Shown: positions 1 through 6,713, counted from the stretch's first letter. The stretch is 12,029 nucleotides of DNA from Anaerolineales bacterium (GCA_015484985.1 WFUL01000005.1:1-12029); one strand, 5' to 3'. Numbers and translations are program-made. The notes: generated by a model from the sequence alone, not told the origin.

Positions 1-47
1 GGGTTCCGAAAACGTGGCGCGTCGAACGCCAACTGGGAGAAGGACAT
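1..47 (-). CDS. Possible start of a gene downstream of asd (partial, uncertain)
   Basis: After the asd stop the same strand stays open to the window edge from an ATG at 45-47, with a GTG immediately before it at 48-50. The visible residues are MSFSQLAFDAPRFRN, which I do not recognise. There is no ribosome site at normal spacing: the only purine-rich block, GGAGGGAGGACG (complement of 69-80), lies about 19-22 bases upstream. The same 12-mer is the ribosome site of the phosphoribosyltransferase gene, directly before its ATG. In related bacteria asd is often followed by a lysine-pathway gene such as dapA, but these residues do not look like a DapA start. The true start could lie beyond the edge. 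Confidence 0.2.
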   Translation of the reverse strand, partial: MSFSQLAFDAPRFRN

Positions 48-84
48 CACGAAAGATGAAGACGGACCCGTCCTCCCTCCAGAC

Positions 85-1143
85 CTACCGCCAGCCCAAG
101 TATCGGGCCAGCCACTCGCCGTTGTACACCGCGCCGCCCACCGCACCTCGAATGGTGTTGTGACTCAACACGGTGAACTTCACATGGCCCAGGGGGTCGG
201 GACGCACCCGGCCCACCACGGTGGTCATCCCCCGGCCAGTGTCCCGGTCCAGGCGGGGCTGGGGCCGGTCGGGTTCAGTGCGTACCGCGATGACGGGACG
301 GGGCGCGCTGGGCAGGTCCCGGGTGCTCGCCGGCGCTTCATACCCCTCCAGAACCGCCACCACCTCGTCCAGAGAGGCGGGACGCGCCAAGGCCACGCTC
401 ACCGCCAGGGTGTGGCCGTCCCACACGGGTACCCGGTGGGTATGCGCGCTCAAGGTCACATCGGCCAAGCGGACCTCTTCGCCCTCCAGCGCGCCTAAAA
501 TCTTCCGGGGTTCCCACTCCACCTTGTCTTCCTCGCCCGGAATATGCGGAATCACGTTGTCCAGAATGGCCAGGGAAGGCACCCCGGGATAGCCCGCACC
601 GGAAAGGGCCTGCAAAGAAGCCACGAAGACCCACTTCAGGCCAAAGGACCGATGCAGAGGCGCCAGGGCAATGACCAGCCCCGTGGTCGTACAGTTGGGA
701 TTGGTGATGATGGCCGCGGGCCACCCCCGTTCGCGTCGCTGCCGTTCGATGAGCACGATATGGTCCGGGTTCACCTCGGGTACCAGGAGGGGAACATCCG
801 GCTCCCGGCGATAGGCCGAGGCATTGGAGCACACCCAAATCCCTCGGACCGCGAACTGGGGCTCTACCTCTCGCGCCACCCCCGAAGGCAACGCGGAGAA
901 CACCAGCCGGGCCTCACCCACACCCGCTGGCGACGTGGGTCCCAACACCATATCCTCGGCCCAGACGGGCATGGGCTGCGGGAGGCGCCAATCCACAACC
1001 TCACGATAGCGCCGACCCACCCGGCCTTCGGAGGCCGTCAGGGCCACCACTTCAAACCAGGGGTGACCGTCCAGAAATTGGAGGAAGCGCTGGCCCACCA
1101 TCCCGGTGGCTCCGAGCACGGCGACGGGAATACGTTCGGTCAT
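85..1143 (-). CDS. asd: Aspartate-semialdehyde dehydrogenase
   Basis: This cytoplasmic enzyme reduces L-aspartyl-4-phosphate to L-aspartate-4-semialdehyde with NADPH, the branch step toward lysine/diaminopimelate, threonine and methionine. The 352-residue protein opens with the NADP-binding loop GATGMVGQ (residues 11-18). The catalytic cysteine is Cys151 in NPNCTTTGL (148-156). The substrate-binding segment SAHTHRVPVWDGHT (232-245) supplies His234 and His236. Length and the NPNC motif place it in the archaeal/fungal/Gram-positive-type branch rather than the E. coli type. The ATG follows a GGGAGAGAG purine stretch. It is the last complete gene of a same-strand group with ridA and the phosphoribosyltransferase, 105 bases after the latter and separated from it by a terminator-like hairpin that may reduce read-through. 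All key residues are present. Confidence 0.96.
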   Translation of the reverse strand: MTERIPVAVLGATGMVGQRFLQFLDGHPWFEVVALTASEGRVGRRYREVVDWRLPQPMPVWAEDMVLGPTSPAGVGEARLVFSALPSGVAREVEPQFAVRGIWVCSNASAYRREPDVPLLVPEVNPDHIVLIERQRRERGWPAAIITNPNCTTTGLVIALAPLHRSFGLKWVFVASLQALSGAGYPGVPSLAILDNVIPHIPGEEDKVEWEPRKILGALEGEEVRLADVTLSAHTHRVPVWDGHTLAVSVALARPASLDEVVAVLEGYEAPASTRDLPSAPRPVIAVRTEPDRPQPRLDRDTGRGMTTVVGRVRPDPLGHVKFTVLSHNTIRGAVGGAVYNGEWLARYLGWR

Positions 1144-1183
1144 GGGTCTCTCTCCCGGTTATCGGATGCCGAAATAAAGACCA

Positions 1184-1201
1184 CCCCCGCACAGGCGGGG
1201 G
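1184..1201 (-). terminator. GC-rich hairpin between the phosphoribosyltransferase gene and asd
   Basis: A perfect 7-base stem (CCCCCGC at 1184-1190, GCGGGGG at 1195-1201) closes a 4-base loop. Read on the minus strand it is followed by TGGTCTTTATTT, a broken T-rich stretch. It lies 47 bases after the phosphoribosyltransferase stop and 40 before the asd start. It could be a leaky intrinsic terminator or an attenuator in the asd leader. The interrupted T-tract makes full termination uncertain. Confidence 0.5.
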
Positions 1202-1248
1202 CTTTCGAATTTCCAGGGAACCGAGGATACGAGCACAACCGGCGAGGG

Positions 1249-1821
1249 TCAGCCCTCCCTGGCTTCTTCGTCGAAGAACAGGGGCAGATGGCCCAGGGCG
1301 ATGATATCCGCCCACTTGGCCCGTTCGCCTTCGGTGAAGATGGCCGCCTGGGTCACCACCTGGCCTCCGGCCTTTTCCACCACCATGCGCATCCCCTGCA
1401 AGGTGGAACCGGTGCTGATGACATCGTCTACCAGAACGACCTTTTTCCCCTGAATCAAGGGACGGTCCTTCTCGTCCAGGTATAGGGTCTGGGGCTTTCC
1501 TGTGGTGATGGACAGCGTCTCCGCGTGCAAAGCCTCACCCATATAAGGTTTGTAGGTCTTGCGCAGCACCACATAAGGTTTATTCAAGCGACGGGCCAGG
1601 GCATGGGCCAGGGGAATACTCTTGGCCTCCGCAGTGACCAGAACGTCGAAGTCCAGGTCCTTCAGGCGTTCGGCCAGGGCCGCGGCAGCCGCTTCGGTGA
1701 GTTCTACATCACCCAGGATGTTCAACACCGCGATGCGCAGCCCCGGCTTGACCTCAAACAGGGGCAGGTCCCGCCGTACGCCCGCCACCACCACCGGATA
1801 GGTTTCCCGTTTTTGGGTCAT
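1249..1821 (-). CDS. Adenine/hypoxanthine-type phosphoribosyltransferase
   Basis: This is a type I phosphoribosyltransferase, expected to join a purine base to PRPP for nucleotide salvage in the cytoplasm. The PRPP-binding signature VVLVDDVISTGST sits at residues 118-130 of a 190-residue protein. The preceding flexible-loop region (about 79-110, RKTYKPYMGEALHAETLSIT) and the TAEAKSIPLA segment (63-72) resemble the Apt/Xpt group. Base specificity (adenine, hypoxanthine or xanthine) cannot be read from this, so no symbol is given. The frame is open 25 codons further upstream, but that extension would overlap ridA; the ATG at 1819-1821 is preceded by GGAGGGAGGACG and is clearly the start. The gene begins 31 bases after the ridA stop, so the two are probably cotranscribed. 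Length is normal for the family. Confidence 0.88.
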   Translation of the reverse strand: MTQKRETYPVVVAGVRRDLPLFEVKPGLRIAVLNILGDVELTEAAAAALAERLKDLDFDVLVTAEAKSIPLAHALARRLNKPYVVLRKTYKPYMGEALHAETLSITTGKPQTLYLDEKDRPLIQGKKVVLVDDVISTGSTLQGMRMVVEKAGGQVVTQAAIFTEGERAKWADIIALGHLPLFFDEEAREG

Positions 1822-1852
1822 CGTCCTCCCTCCTGGGAAGCGGGATTGACCT

Positions 1853-2236
1853 TCATTCGCCCAGGTAGGCGATGGCCTCAATTTCCACCCGAGCACCTTT
1901 AGGAAGGGCCGCCACCTGAACGGCTGCTCGTGCAGGATAAGGGGCCTGGAAGAAGGTGCTATAGATCTCGTTCATCTTGGCGAAATCGCCGATATCCTGG
2001 AGGAACACCGTGACCTTGACCACGTGGTCCAGAGAGGCTCCGGCAGCCTCCAGCACACGCTGCAAGTTGGTCAGGGCCTGTCGGGTTTCGGCCTCGATGC
2101 CACCAGGAACCAACTGGCCCGTCTCCGGGTCCATGCCCAACTGGCCGGAACAAAACACCCAGGGGCCCACCTTCACCGCCTGGGAATAAGGCCCGATGGC
2201 CTTCGGTGCATGGGGGGATACCACGGCTTCTTTCAT
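1853..2236 (-). CDS. ridA: RidA family reactive-intermediate (enamine/imine) deaminase
   Basis: RidA (YjgF/YER057c/UK114) hydrolyses reactive enamine/imine intermediates released by PLP enzymes such as threonine dehydratase, protecting other PLP enzymes. The 127-residue protein has the family core IGPYSQAV (14-21), VFCSGQLGMDPETGQLVPGG (27-46) and the C-terminal signature ARAAVQVAALPKGARVEIEA (102-121), which includes the conserved substrate-binding Arg103. These match the active family rather than divergent inactive relatives. The protein is cytoplasmic and normally trimeric. The start is set by GGAGGAGG seven bases before the ATG. It is the first gene of a group continuing with the phosphoribosyltransferase and asd. 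Placement next to an amino-acid biosynthetic gene fits its protective role, which is inference. Confidence 0.95.
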   Translation of the reverse strand: MKEAVVSPHAPKAIGPYSQAVKVGPWVFCSGQLGMDPETGQLVPGGIEAETRQALTNLQRVLEAAGASLDHVVKVTVFLQDIGDFAKMNEIYSTFFQAPYPARAAVQVAALPKGARVEIEAIAYLGE

Positions 2237-2331
2237 CGGTCATCCTCCTCCGGCCAAAATGCAGAAAGCCGGTTCTCGCATCGTCCACCCACATTCAACA
2301 GGCTCGGCGGAAGACCCTCTCCGCCTCCCCC

Positions 2332-2337
2332 ATTATA
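2332..2337 (-). promoter_or_regulatory. Candidate -10 box for the ridA group
   Basis: On the minus strand this is a perfect TATAAT, about 95 bases upstream of the ridA ATG. The best -35-like hexamer, TTGAAA (complement of 2359-2364), lies 21 bases away, longer than the usual 16-18. It is therefore either a weak or activator-dependent promoter or a chance match. The start of transcription would fall near 2325. Confidence 0.45.
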
Positions 2338-2595
2338 ACCGGTCTCCACACAGGCGTTTTTCAAATTCTCATCACCGAGGCTTCGGACGCTACTTGTTTG
2401 GCCTGGCGGGAGCGTATTTCAGTTTAGTAGGCGCGAGATCGGCTCTGGGAAGGCCGGACCTGTGCCTTTCTCCCGTCTTCGGCGTGCAGGGATGTCTGGT
2501 GCTTTCACCGTTGGCTGAGATACCCGGTGGGCACACCCAGCCTGTTGCCCCAGGCGAGAGCATTGGGCTGACCGGGCGCGAGACCCAAATTCGCC

Positions 2596-2619
2596 GACGG
2601 CGGTCGGCCGACGGCCGTC
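2596..2619. repeat. 24-base near-perfect palindrome
   Basis: The arms GACGGC and GCCGTC, one G-G mismatch, then GTCG and CGAC around a GC centre make a 24-base dyad with a single mismatched pair. It begins at the stop codon of the 67-codon frame and lies about 200 bases beyond the response-regulator stop. Read on the minus strand it is followed by GGCGAATTTGGG, not a T-run, so a classical intrinsic terminator is unlikely. A protein-binding site or mRNA 3'-end stabilising hairpin is possible. Confidence 0.5.
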
Positions 2620-2821
2620 AGCCTTCTCCTTCGGTCCCGTACCTGGTCAGACCTACTCCAACAACATGGAAATGCGTCTTTGCAACAGCCTTTGTTAGAA
2701 CATGAAAACCGCCTGGGGTCCACAAGTCGCGGGTCTCAGGAGGAACAAAACCGGGCTTGATGACGAGGATTTGTAGCCCAAATGCACCATCTCTGACGGG
2801 CGCTTCGGCTCCCTCACTCAC
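2618..2821 (-). CDS. Doubtful 67-codon frame overlapping the response-regulator stop
   Basis: An ATG at 2819-2821 overlaps the regulator's TGA in the arrangement ATGAGTGA, as translationally coupled genes do. The frame runs 67 codons and stops at the left arm of a 24-base palindrome. The product has no transmembrane segment, signal peptide or motif I recognise. Third codon positions are a mixture near half GC, lower than in the neighbouring regulator, which argues against a native coding gene. It may be chance or a gene remnant. Confidence 0.2.
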   Translation of the reverse strand: MSEGAEAPVRDGAFGLQILVIKPGFVPPETRDLWTPGGFHVLTKAVAKTHFHVVGVGLTRYGTEGEG

Positions 2822-3471
2822 TCATCCACCATACCCGCTTCACGGGCTCTCAAGATAGCCGCGGCACGATCGGCCACTTGCAACTTGGCGAAAATATTGG
2901 ACACGTGATTGCGTACCGTTTTCTCACTAAGCACCAGCCGTTCCGCGATGGCCCGGTTGGTCAGACCCTTGGCGATGAGGGCCAGGACTTCCCGTTCCCG
3001 GAGGGTAAGTTCAGGGAAGGCCATACGGGCAGGGTGGCGGGCCATTTGGGCAAAGTAGGTCATGATACGGTCGGCTACCGCGGGACTGAAAATCGCCTCA
3101 CCATGGGCTACAGCCCGGATGGCGCGCAGGGTCTCTTCGGCCTCTGCGCCTTTGAGCAAATATCCTCGCGCGCCGGCGCGCATGGCGGCGAACACGCTGT
3201 CGTCGTCGAACATGGTCACCACCAGCACCGCCACTTCGGGGGCCTGGGCACGGATGCGCCGTGTCGCGTCCATGCCATTGAGCCCGGGCATGTTCAGGTC
3301 CATAAGCACCACATCGGGACGATGCTGCAAGGCCAGTGTCACGGCTTCTTGGCCTGTCGTGGCCTCGCCTACGATGTCCATATCGGGCTCACCCGTCAAC
3401 AACGCCCGCAGACCAAAACGAAAGACAGGATGGTCGTCGGCGATGAGCACGCGGATGCGCGCGGTCGTCAT
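2818..3471 (-). CDS. NarL/LuxR-family response regulator
   Basis: This is the DNA-binding output partner of the histidine kinase encoded just upstream. The 217-residue protein has a receiver domain (about 6-122) with acidic pocket Asp12/Asp13, phospho-acceptor Asp58 in LMDLNMPG, switch Thr86 and conserved Lys107. A short linker leads to a LuxR-type helix-turn-helix (about 153-215) with the typical LTLREREVLALIAKGLTN and SEKTVRNHVSNIFAKL segments. Its ATG overlaps the kinase stop by four bases (ATGA), so the pair is translationally coupled. NarL-type regulators commonly bind short inverted repeats as dimers, and such a repeat lies at the kinase promoter (5564-5581), suggesting autoregulation; that link is inference. 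Every catalytic position is intact. Target genes and signal cannot be read from the sequence. Confidence 0.95.
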   Translation of the reverse strand: MTTARIRVLIADDHPVFRFGLRALLTGEPDMDIVGEATTGQEAVTLALQHRPDVVLMDLNMPGLNGMDATRRIRAQAPEVAVLVVTMFDDDSVFAAMRAGARGYLLKGAEAEETLRAIRAVAHGEAIFSPAVADRIMTYFAQMARHPARMAFPELTLREREVLALIAKGLTNRAIAERLVLSEKTVRNHVSNIFAKLQVADRAAAILRAREAGMVDE

Positions 3472-5525
3472 GGCCTATCCCCCTTTTCCCAAGGAAGCCA
3501 GGCCTGCACCACGGTGCCTCCACCGACTCGGTGTTCCAGGGAGAAACGGCCTCCCAACTCGTCGACCCGCTCCTGCATGGAGCGCAGTCCCACACCGGGT
3601 TCCAGTGGCTGGGGCAGTCCTCGGCCGTCGTCTTCCACGGTGACGCGCAGGTGGTCCGCTTCGGGACACAGCGTGACCCGGCATGCGCTGGCCCTTGCGT
3701 GGCGCACCGCGTTGGTCATGGCCTCCTGGGCGATGCGGAAAGCGGCCACTTCCACCGCTGCAGGCAGGGGAGGCAGGGGGTCGGGCGCCTCTACGGTGAT
3801 GTGCACGCCGCTAAGCGCGTAACGGGCAGCGCACTCTCGCAAGGAGGCGGTCAGACCCAGGTCGTCCAGGGTGGGTGGACGCAGGTCGTACACCAAACGG
3901 CGAATTTCTCGGACGGCCACCTGAATCTGTTCCTTCAACTGGTACAACATGGCCATTGCCTGGAATGTGTCCCGCTCGACCAACCGCGCGATGGCCTCAA
4001 TGGTCAGGGTCATGCTGGCCAGGCGAGGCCCCAGGTCATCGTGCAGGTCCCGACGTAAACGACGGCGCTCCTCCTCCCGGGCCTCCACCAGGCGCCGCCG
4101 GGAACGCTGCAAGTCCGCGGTGAGACGGGCCGCGTGCGCGGCCGCACCGGCTTGGCGGGCGATGCTCTCCAGCAAGGCCAGGTCCGCCTCATGAAAGGCT
4201 TCGTCCGGATGGCGGGCGGCCACCAACAATCGGCCCGCGCTTTTCCCGCGGTAGACCAGAGGGAAGGTCTGGGGGGATGGGGTGGGTCGTCCGAATTCGG
4301 CCACCGGGGTAGCGTCCTCCTGTTCGTCCAACACCACGGCCACGTAGGGCAATTTCAGCGCTCGGGCCACCGTCTCCACCAAAGCCGCGAGCATGTCCTC
4401 CGGTGAAACCGCAGATTCCATGCGCCGACCCAATTGCGAAAGCACCTCCAGAGGCGCATCTCGTTGACCGAAGAGCAGGCGGTTCACCTCCCGCTGCAAC
4501 CGGGTGCGCAGAGGGAGAAAGAGGACCGCAGCCAGGACGGCCATGGCCAGAGCGAGCGTGGTATTGCCCTGAATTTGGGCCAGGGTGCTCGTAACGACCA
4601 CACCCAACACGTACACCCCCAATACAAATGCGGTGAGCACGGCGTAGGCCACGGTACGGCTGATGAGCAGGTCGATGTCGTACAGCCGGTAACGAAGTAC
4701 CGCCAGCACGAAAGCCGCGGGCATAGCCGCAGCGGAAAGGGCCAACGCTCCATTGGCCACCGGTCCGCTCAACTGGCCCAACATACCGGCAAAAGGCATG
4801 AGCAAGGCCGCATACATCACCCACTTGATTTGCTGCCGGGTGGTTACATCCCGAGCCCGGCGGTAGCGCAAGACCAGAGAAAGAGCCGCGGCCATCATCA
4901 GAAACATGCCCATCAGGGGAATCAACACCCGAGGGTCGTAATCCATAACCAGGGAACTTCGCAGGATGTCCAGGCCAAAGGGATTCTCTACATCGCCATT
5001 ATTGGGCAGGGAGCCGGGCATCAGGATCATCCAGGCGCTTCCCGCCAAGGCCCAAATCCCACCCAGCCAAGCCACCACCCGCCATCGGGAGGTCAGTAAA
5101 CGACCGTTAGGAAAGAAAAGGGGAATGAAAATGGCCATCAAGGCATAGGAGAACACCCACATCCAGTTGAAAAGCCCAGACACGAGGATGCCCAGACCGC
5201 GCAGCCCCGGTCGACGGTACAGGGTGTATAGGGAGAACTCCTCACTCAAACCCGTAAGCGCGGAGAACAGACCCGTGCCCAGCAGCATCCAACCGATAGG
5301 ATGTCGGGGATAACGCCGGACAATCAACATACCCGACAGGGTCCCCATCACGGCCATAAGGGACTGAAACCCCCAAAAACCCCAACGGTCCGATTTGGGT
5401 ACATCGCGATTCAAGAAGAGGAGGAACAAGCCCAAACAGGCCAAGAGCAGCAAGAGGACCCCGAAGAAGGTGGGAAGCCAGGCAATCGAAGGCTGCCGAG
5501 CCTGCCTCGAAGGCGTTTGTAACAT
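3468..5525 (-). CDS. Membrane sensor histidine kinase, HisKA_3 type with GAF-like domain
   Basis: This 685-residue kinase has about ten predicted membrane helices in residues 15-340, a GAF-like domain (about 361-467), a short coiled region, and a HisKA_3 dimerisation domain with phospho-acceptor His495 in RRDLHDDLGPRLASM. A HATPase domain follows, with N-box Asn605 in IAQEAMTNAVRHA, the VEDDGRG motif around 630-636 and GVGLRSMQERV at 644-654. It should autophosphorylate and pass phosphate to Asp58 of the coupled regulator. The helical N-terminus is not a named sensor domain I recognise; the signal could be membrane state or a small molecule. The frame is open to a GTG at 5600, but a TATAAT box lies inside that extension. 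The ATG at 5523-5525 has GGAG six bases upstream, so I chose it; ATGs at 5537 and 5531 are alternatives. Confidence 0.93.
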   Translation of the reverse strand: MLQTPSRQARQPSIAWLPTFFGVLLLLLACLGLFLLFLNRDVPKSDRWGFWGFQSLMAVMGTLSGMLIVRRYPRHPIGWMLLGTGLFSALTGLSEEFSLYTLYRRPGLRGLGILVSGLFNWMWVFSYALMAIFIPLFFPNGRLLTSRWRVVAWLGGIWALAGSAWMILMPGSLPNNGDVENPFGLDILRSSLVMDYDPRVLIPLMGMFLMMAAALSLVLRYRRARDVTTRQQIKWVMYAALLMPFAGMLGQLSGPVANGALALSAAAMPAAFVLAVLRYRLYDIDLLISRTVAYAVLTAFVLGVYVLGVVVTSTLAQIQGNTTLALAMAVLAAVLFLPLRTRLQREVNRLLFGQRDAPLEVLSQLGRRMESAVSPEDMLAALVETVARALKLPYVAVVLDEQEDATPVAEFGRPTPSPQTFPLVYRGKSAGRLLVAARHPDEAFHEADLALLESIARQAGAAAHAARLTADLQRSRRRLVEAREEERRRLRRDLHDDLGPRLASMTLTIEAIARLVERDTFQAMAMLYQLKEQIQVAVREIRRLVYDLRPPTLDDLGLTASLRECAARYALSGVHITVEAPDPLPPLPAAVEVAAFRIAQEAMTNAVRHARASACRVTLCPEADHLRVTVEDDGRGLPQPLEPGVGLRSMQERVDELGGRFSLEHRVGGGTVVQAWLPWEKGDRP

Positions 5526-5546
5526 GTGCATCTCCATTATGCAAAC

Positions 5547-5552
5547 ATTATA
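5547..5552 (-). promoter_or_regulatory. TATAAT -10 box of the kinase-regulator operon
   Basis: A perfect minus-strand TATAAT lies 21 bases upstream of the chosen kinase ATG, giving a very short leader of about 14 bases that still holds the GGAG ribosome site. The expected -35 position (about 5570-5575, TGAGCA on the minus strand) matches the consensus poorly and lies in the centre of an 18-base dyad. This suggests a promoter that needs an activator or is blocked by a repressor. Confidence 0.55.
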
Positions 5553-5563
5553 GCCATTTCGCG

Positions 5564-5581
5564 ATTCGATGCTCATCGAAT
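5564..5581. promoter_or_regulatory. 18-base inverted repeat at the -35 position of the kinase operon (putative operator)
   Basis: ATTCGATG and CATCGAAT form perfect 8-base arms around a 2-base centre (CT). Taken as 7-base arms, TTCGATG-CT-CATCGAA, it has the 7-2-7 spacing known for NarL-type regulators, though the half-site sequence differs from the NarL heptamer. It is centred about 20 bases upstream of the TATAAT, over the -35 position. The product of the coupled regulator gene is the natural candidate ligand, which is inference. Confidence 0.5.
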
Positions 5582-5642
5582 TTTGGATGAGCACGACCAC
5601 GCGTGCTTCCTACCCTTTCCCATCAAGGCCTCCAGCAACGGG

Positions 5643-6053
5643 TCAAGCATCCGTTTCAGAAAGTCCGTAAGGATGCAGGATGAACGTCGCCCGTGCGGTC
5701 AGGTCCCGGGCCCGGGGAAGGTCGACTTGCACCTCCACAGCCCAGACGACATGCAGGTATTTTCCCCGGTAACTCCAGGGCGCTTCGGGAAGGGTAAAGG
5801 AAAAGTCACGAGTTATGGGCACACCCTGATTCAAGGCGCCCAATGGAAACGTGTGCTCCAACACCTTACCCTCCACCCGGGTCCCACGGCCCTGGGTAAA
5901 CCATCGAAGGGTTATTCGCACCTCCCGACATTGGGAATCCCGATAAGGCGTAATGGTCAACCGGCCCTGCAGCCGTTCCCCAGGGTGAAAACGCACATCG
6001 CCTTGCACTTGCTTGCCATTCAAGAAGATGATGTCCACAGTAGCCTTTTTCAT
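5643..6053 (-). CDS. Soluble arrestin-fold-like protein
   Basis: The 136-residue product looks like a single beta-sandwich of the bacterial arrestin-like type (related to Spo0M/Vps26/arrestin N-domains). Cues are FHPGERLQGRLTITP (22-36), an internal EVRITLRWFT strand (44-53), and SFTLPEAPWSYRGKYLHVVW (85-104) followed by AVEVQVDLPRARDL (105-118), the usual 'sandwich plus proline-turn' pattern of these proteins. There is no signal peptide or membrane helix. Its ATG overlaps the stop of the membrane-anchored arrestin-like gene by four bases, so the two are made together and may act as a pair. Function is unknown; a scaffold or adaptor role is inference from the fold. The frame is open far upstream, but that extension lies wholly inside the upstream gene and is not coding. 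It ends 117 bases before the kinase start. Confidence 0.72.
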   Translation of the reverse strand: MKKATVDIIFLNGKQVQGDVRFHPGERLQGRLTITPYRDSQCREVRITLRWFTQGRGTRVEGKVLEHTFPLGALNQGVPITRDFSFTLPEAPWSYRGKYLHVVWAVEVQVDLPRARDLTARATFILHPYGLSETDA

Positions 6054-6691
6054 GCGTTGCCTCCGAACACGAGCTTGGGCAGGACTTGCAAAGGAAAGGT
6101 GAGGAACAGGTCGGGTTGGTGAGGAATATCCAAACGCACTCGTACCCGCCAGAGGAGATGATTGTGATGTACGGCAAAGGAATGCATGGCGTTGGGTGGA
6201 ATGCGCAAGGCAAAACGATGGTACAGGGTCTCCCCCGCTTGGAAATGCCCACCCGGCTTTTCGATTTCCTGCACGATATGGTCGTGGGTCAGCGTACGGG
6301 TGTGATGAGAAACCCCTCCACGCGTGTGATGATGCGCCCGGAAGCTCACTCGCTCTCGGAGGATGAGCTCCACGACGACTCGACGGATGTGGACGCTTCG
6401 AGGAAACCAATGTGTGTATTCGAGCACAAAGGACTCGCCCACCCCGAGCGTATCCCGACTTAACGCAATTTGAGGCTTTCCGATACGAGAGCGAGCCCAC
6501 ATGGACAGCAGGAAGAAGATGGGCAAAGGCACCGTAAACAACAGGCACAGGCCACCCAATACGGCCACGCCCACAGAACCCTCTCGAACCCCCTGGACGA
6601 CCAGGGGCACACCGAAAAACAAACCTCCTAAACCGACCAGAACAAAACAACCTTGAACCCATTTAGGGGTATCGTTTAGAGGTTTCGTCAT
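6050..6691 (-). CDS. Membrane-anchored, histidine-rich arrestin-fold-like protein
   Basis: This 213-residue protein starts with two membrane helices (about 11-34 and 39-64) and a basic stop (WARSRIGK), followed by a beta-rich domain (about 72-210). That domain resembles the arrestin-like protein encoded next: LGVGESFVLEYTH (82-94), a central VVVELILRERVSF (105-117), and FALRIPPNAM (160-169) leading to VHHNHLLWRVRVRLDIP (174-190). It carries 16 histidines between residues 94 and 191, including clusters at 120-122, 129-130 and 175-178, unusual for the fold and suggestive of metal binding. With a two-helix hairpin anchor the domain is probably cytoplasmic. The start is supported by AGGAG eight bases before the ATG. 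It follows the propeller gene by 80 bases and overlaps the next gene by four. The arrestin assignment is by pattern and needs a structural check. Confidence 0.7.
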   Translation of the reverse strand: MTKPLNDTPKWVQGCFVLVGLGGLFFGVPLVVQGVREGSVGVAVLGGLCLLFTVPLPIFFLLSMWARSRIGKPQIALSRDTLGVGESFVLEYTHWFPRSVHIRRVVVELILRERVSFRAHHHTRGGVSHHTRTLTHDHIVQEIEKPGGHFQAGETLYHRFALRIPPNAMHSFAVHHNHLLWRVRVRLDIPHQPDLFLTFPLQVLPKLVFGGNA

Positions 6692-6713
6692 ACCTACATC
6701 TCCTCAAGGGTCT

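Larger units (their letters stand above)
2237..2817. other. 581-base region between ridA and the response regulator without a convincing gene
   Basis: The part next to ridA holds its ribosome site and a TATAAT box. The rest has no ORF with recognisable protein features on either strand. It contains a 24-base near-palindrome (2596-2619) and a minus-strand 67-codon frame (2618-2821) that overlaps the regulator stop. I looked for tRNA T-loop patterns, riboswitch cores and paired insertion-sequence ends and found none that hold up. It could be a decayed gene, an untranslated regulatory region or a non-coding RNA locus; the sequence does not decide. Confidence 0.6.

Noticed and set aside
544..1485. 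Long plus-strand ORF (313 codons) opposite asd and the phosphoribosyltransferase gene
   Set aside because: It spans the gap between two well-supported genes and has low-complexity His/Gly/Arg composition with no motif.
2509..2550. TPP-riboswitch-like string GGCTGAGATACCCGG on the plus strand
   Set aside because: The second conserved part of the thi-box (the ACCTGATCTGG-type stretch) is absent, and no plus-strand gene lies downstream; the neighbouring genes are on the other strand.
2672..2695. Possible insertion-sequence end (GGCTGTTGCAAA-like string on the minus strand)
   Set aside because: Reminiscent of some insertion-sequence ends, but no matching inverted partner, target duplication or transposase remnant was found in the window.
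2878..3822. Long plus-strand ORF (314 codons) opposite the regulator and kinase genes
   Set aside because: Shadow of the minus-strand genes in GC-rich DNA; it is His/Gly/Arg-rich and has no domain, and the opposing genes have complete catalytic motifs.
5526..5600. N-terminal extension of the kinase to a GTG at 5600
   Set aside because: It contains the TATAAT box, has no membrane or signal character, and the ATG at 5525 has a GGAG ribosome site.
5590..5607. Hairpin AGCACG/CGTGCT between the arrestin-like and kinase genes as a terminator
   Set aside because: The stem is only six base pairs and no T-run follows on the minus strand.
6054..6662. Long upstream extension of the soluble arrestin-like frame (339 codons in total)
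   Set aside because: It lies entirely inside the membrane-anchored arrestin-like gene in another frame, and the translation is Arg/Pro/Ser-rich shadow sequence.
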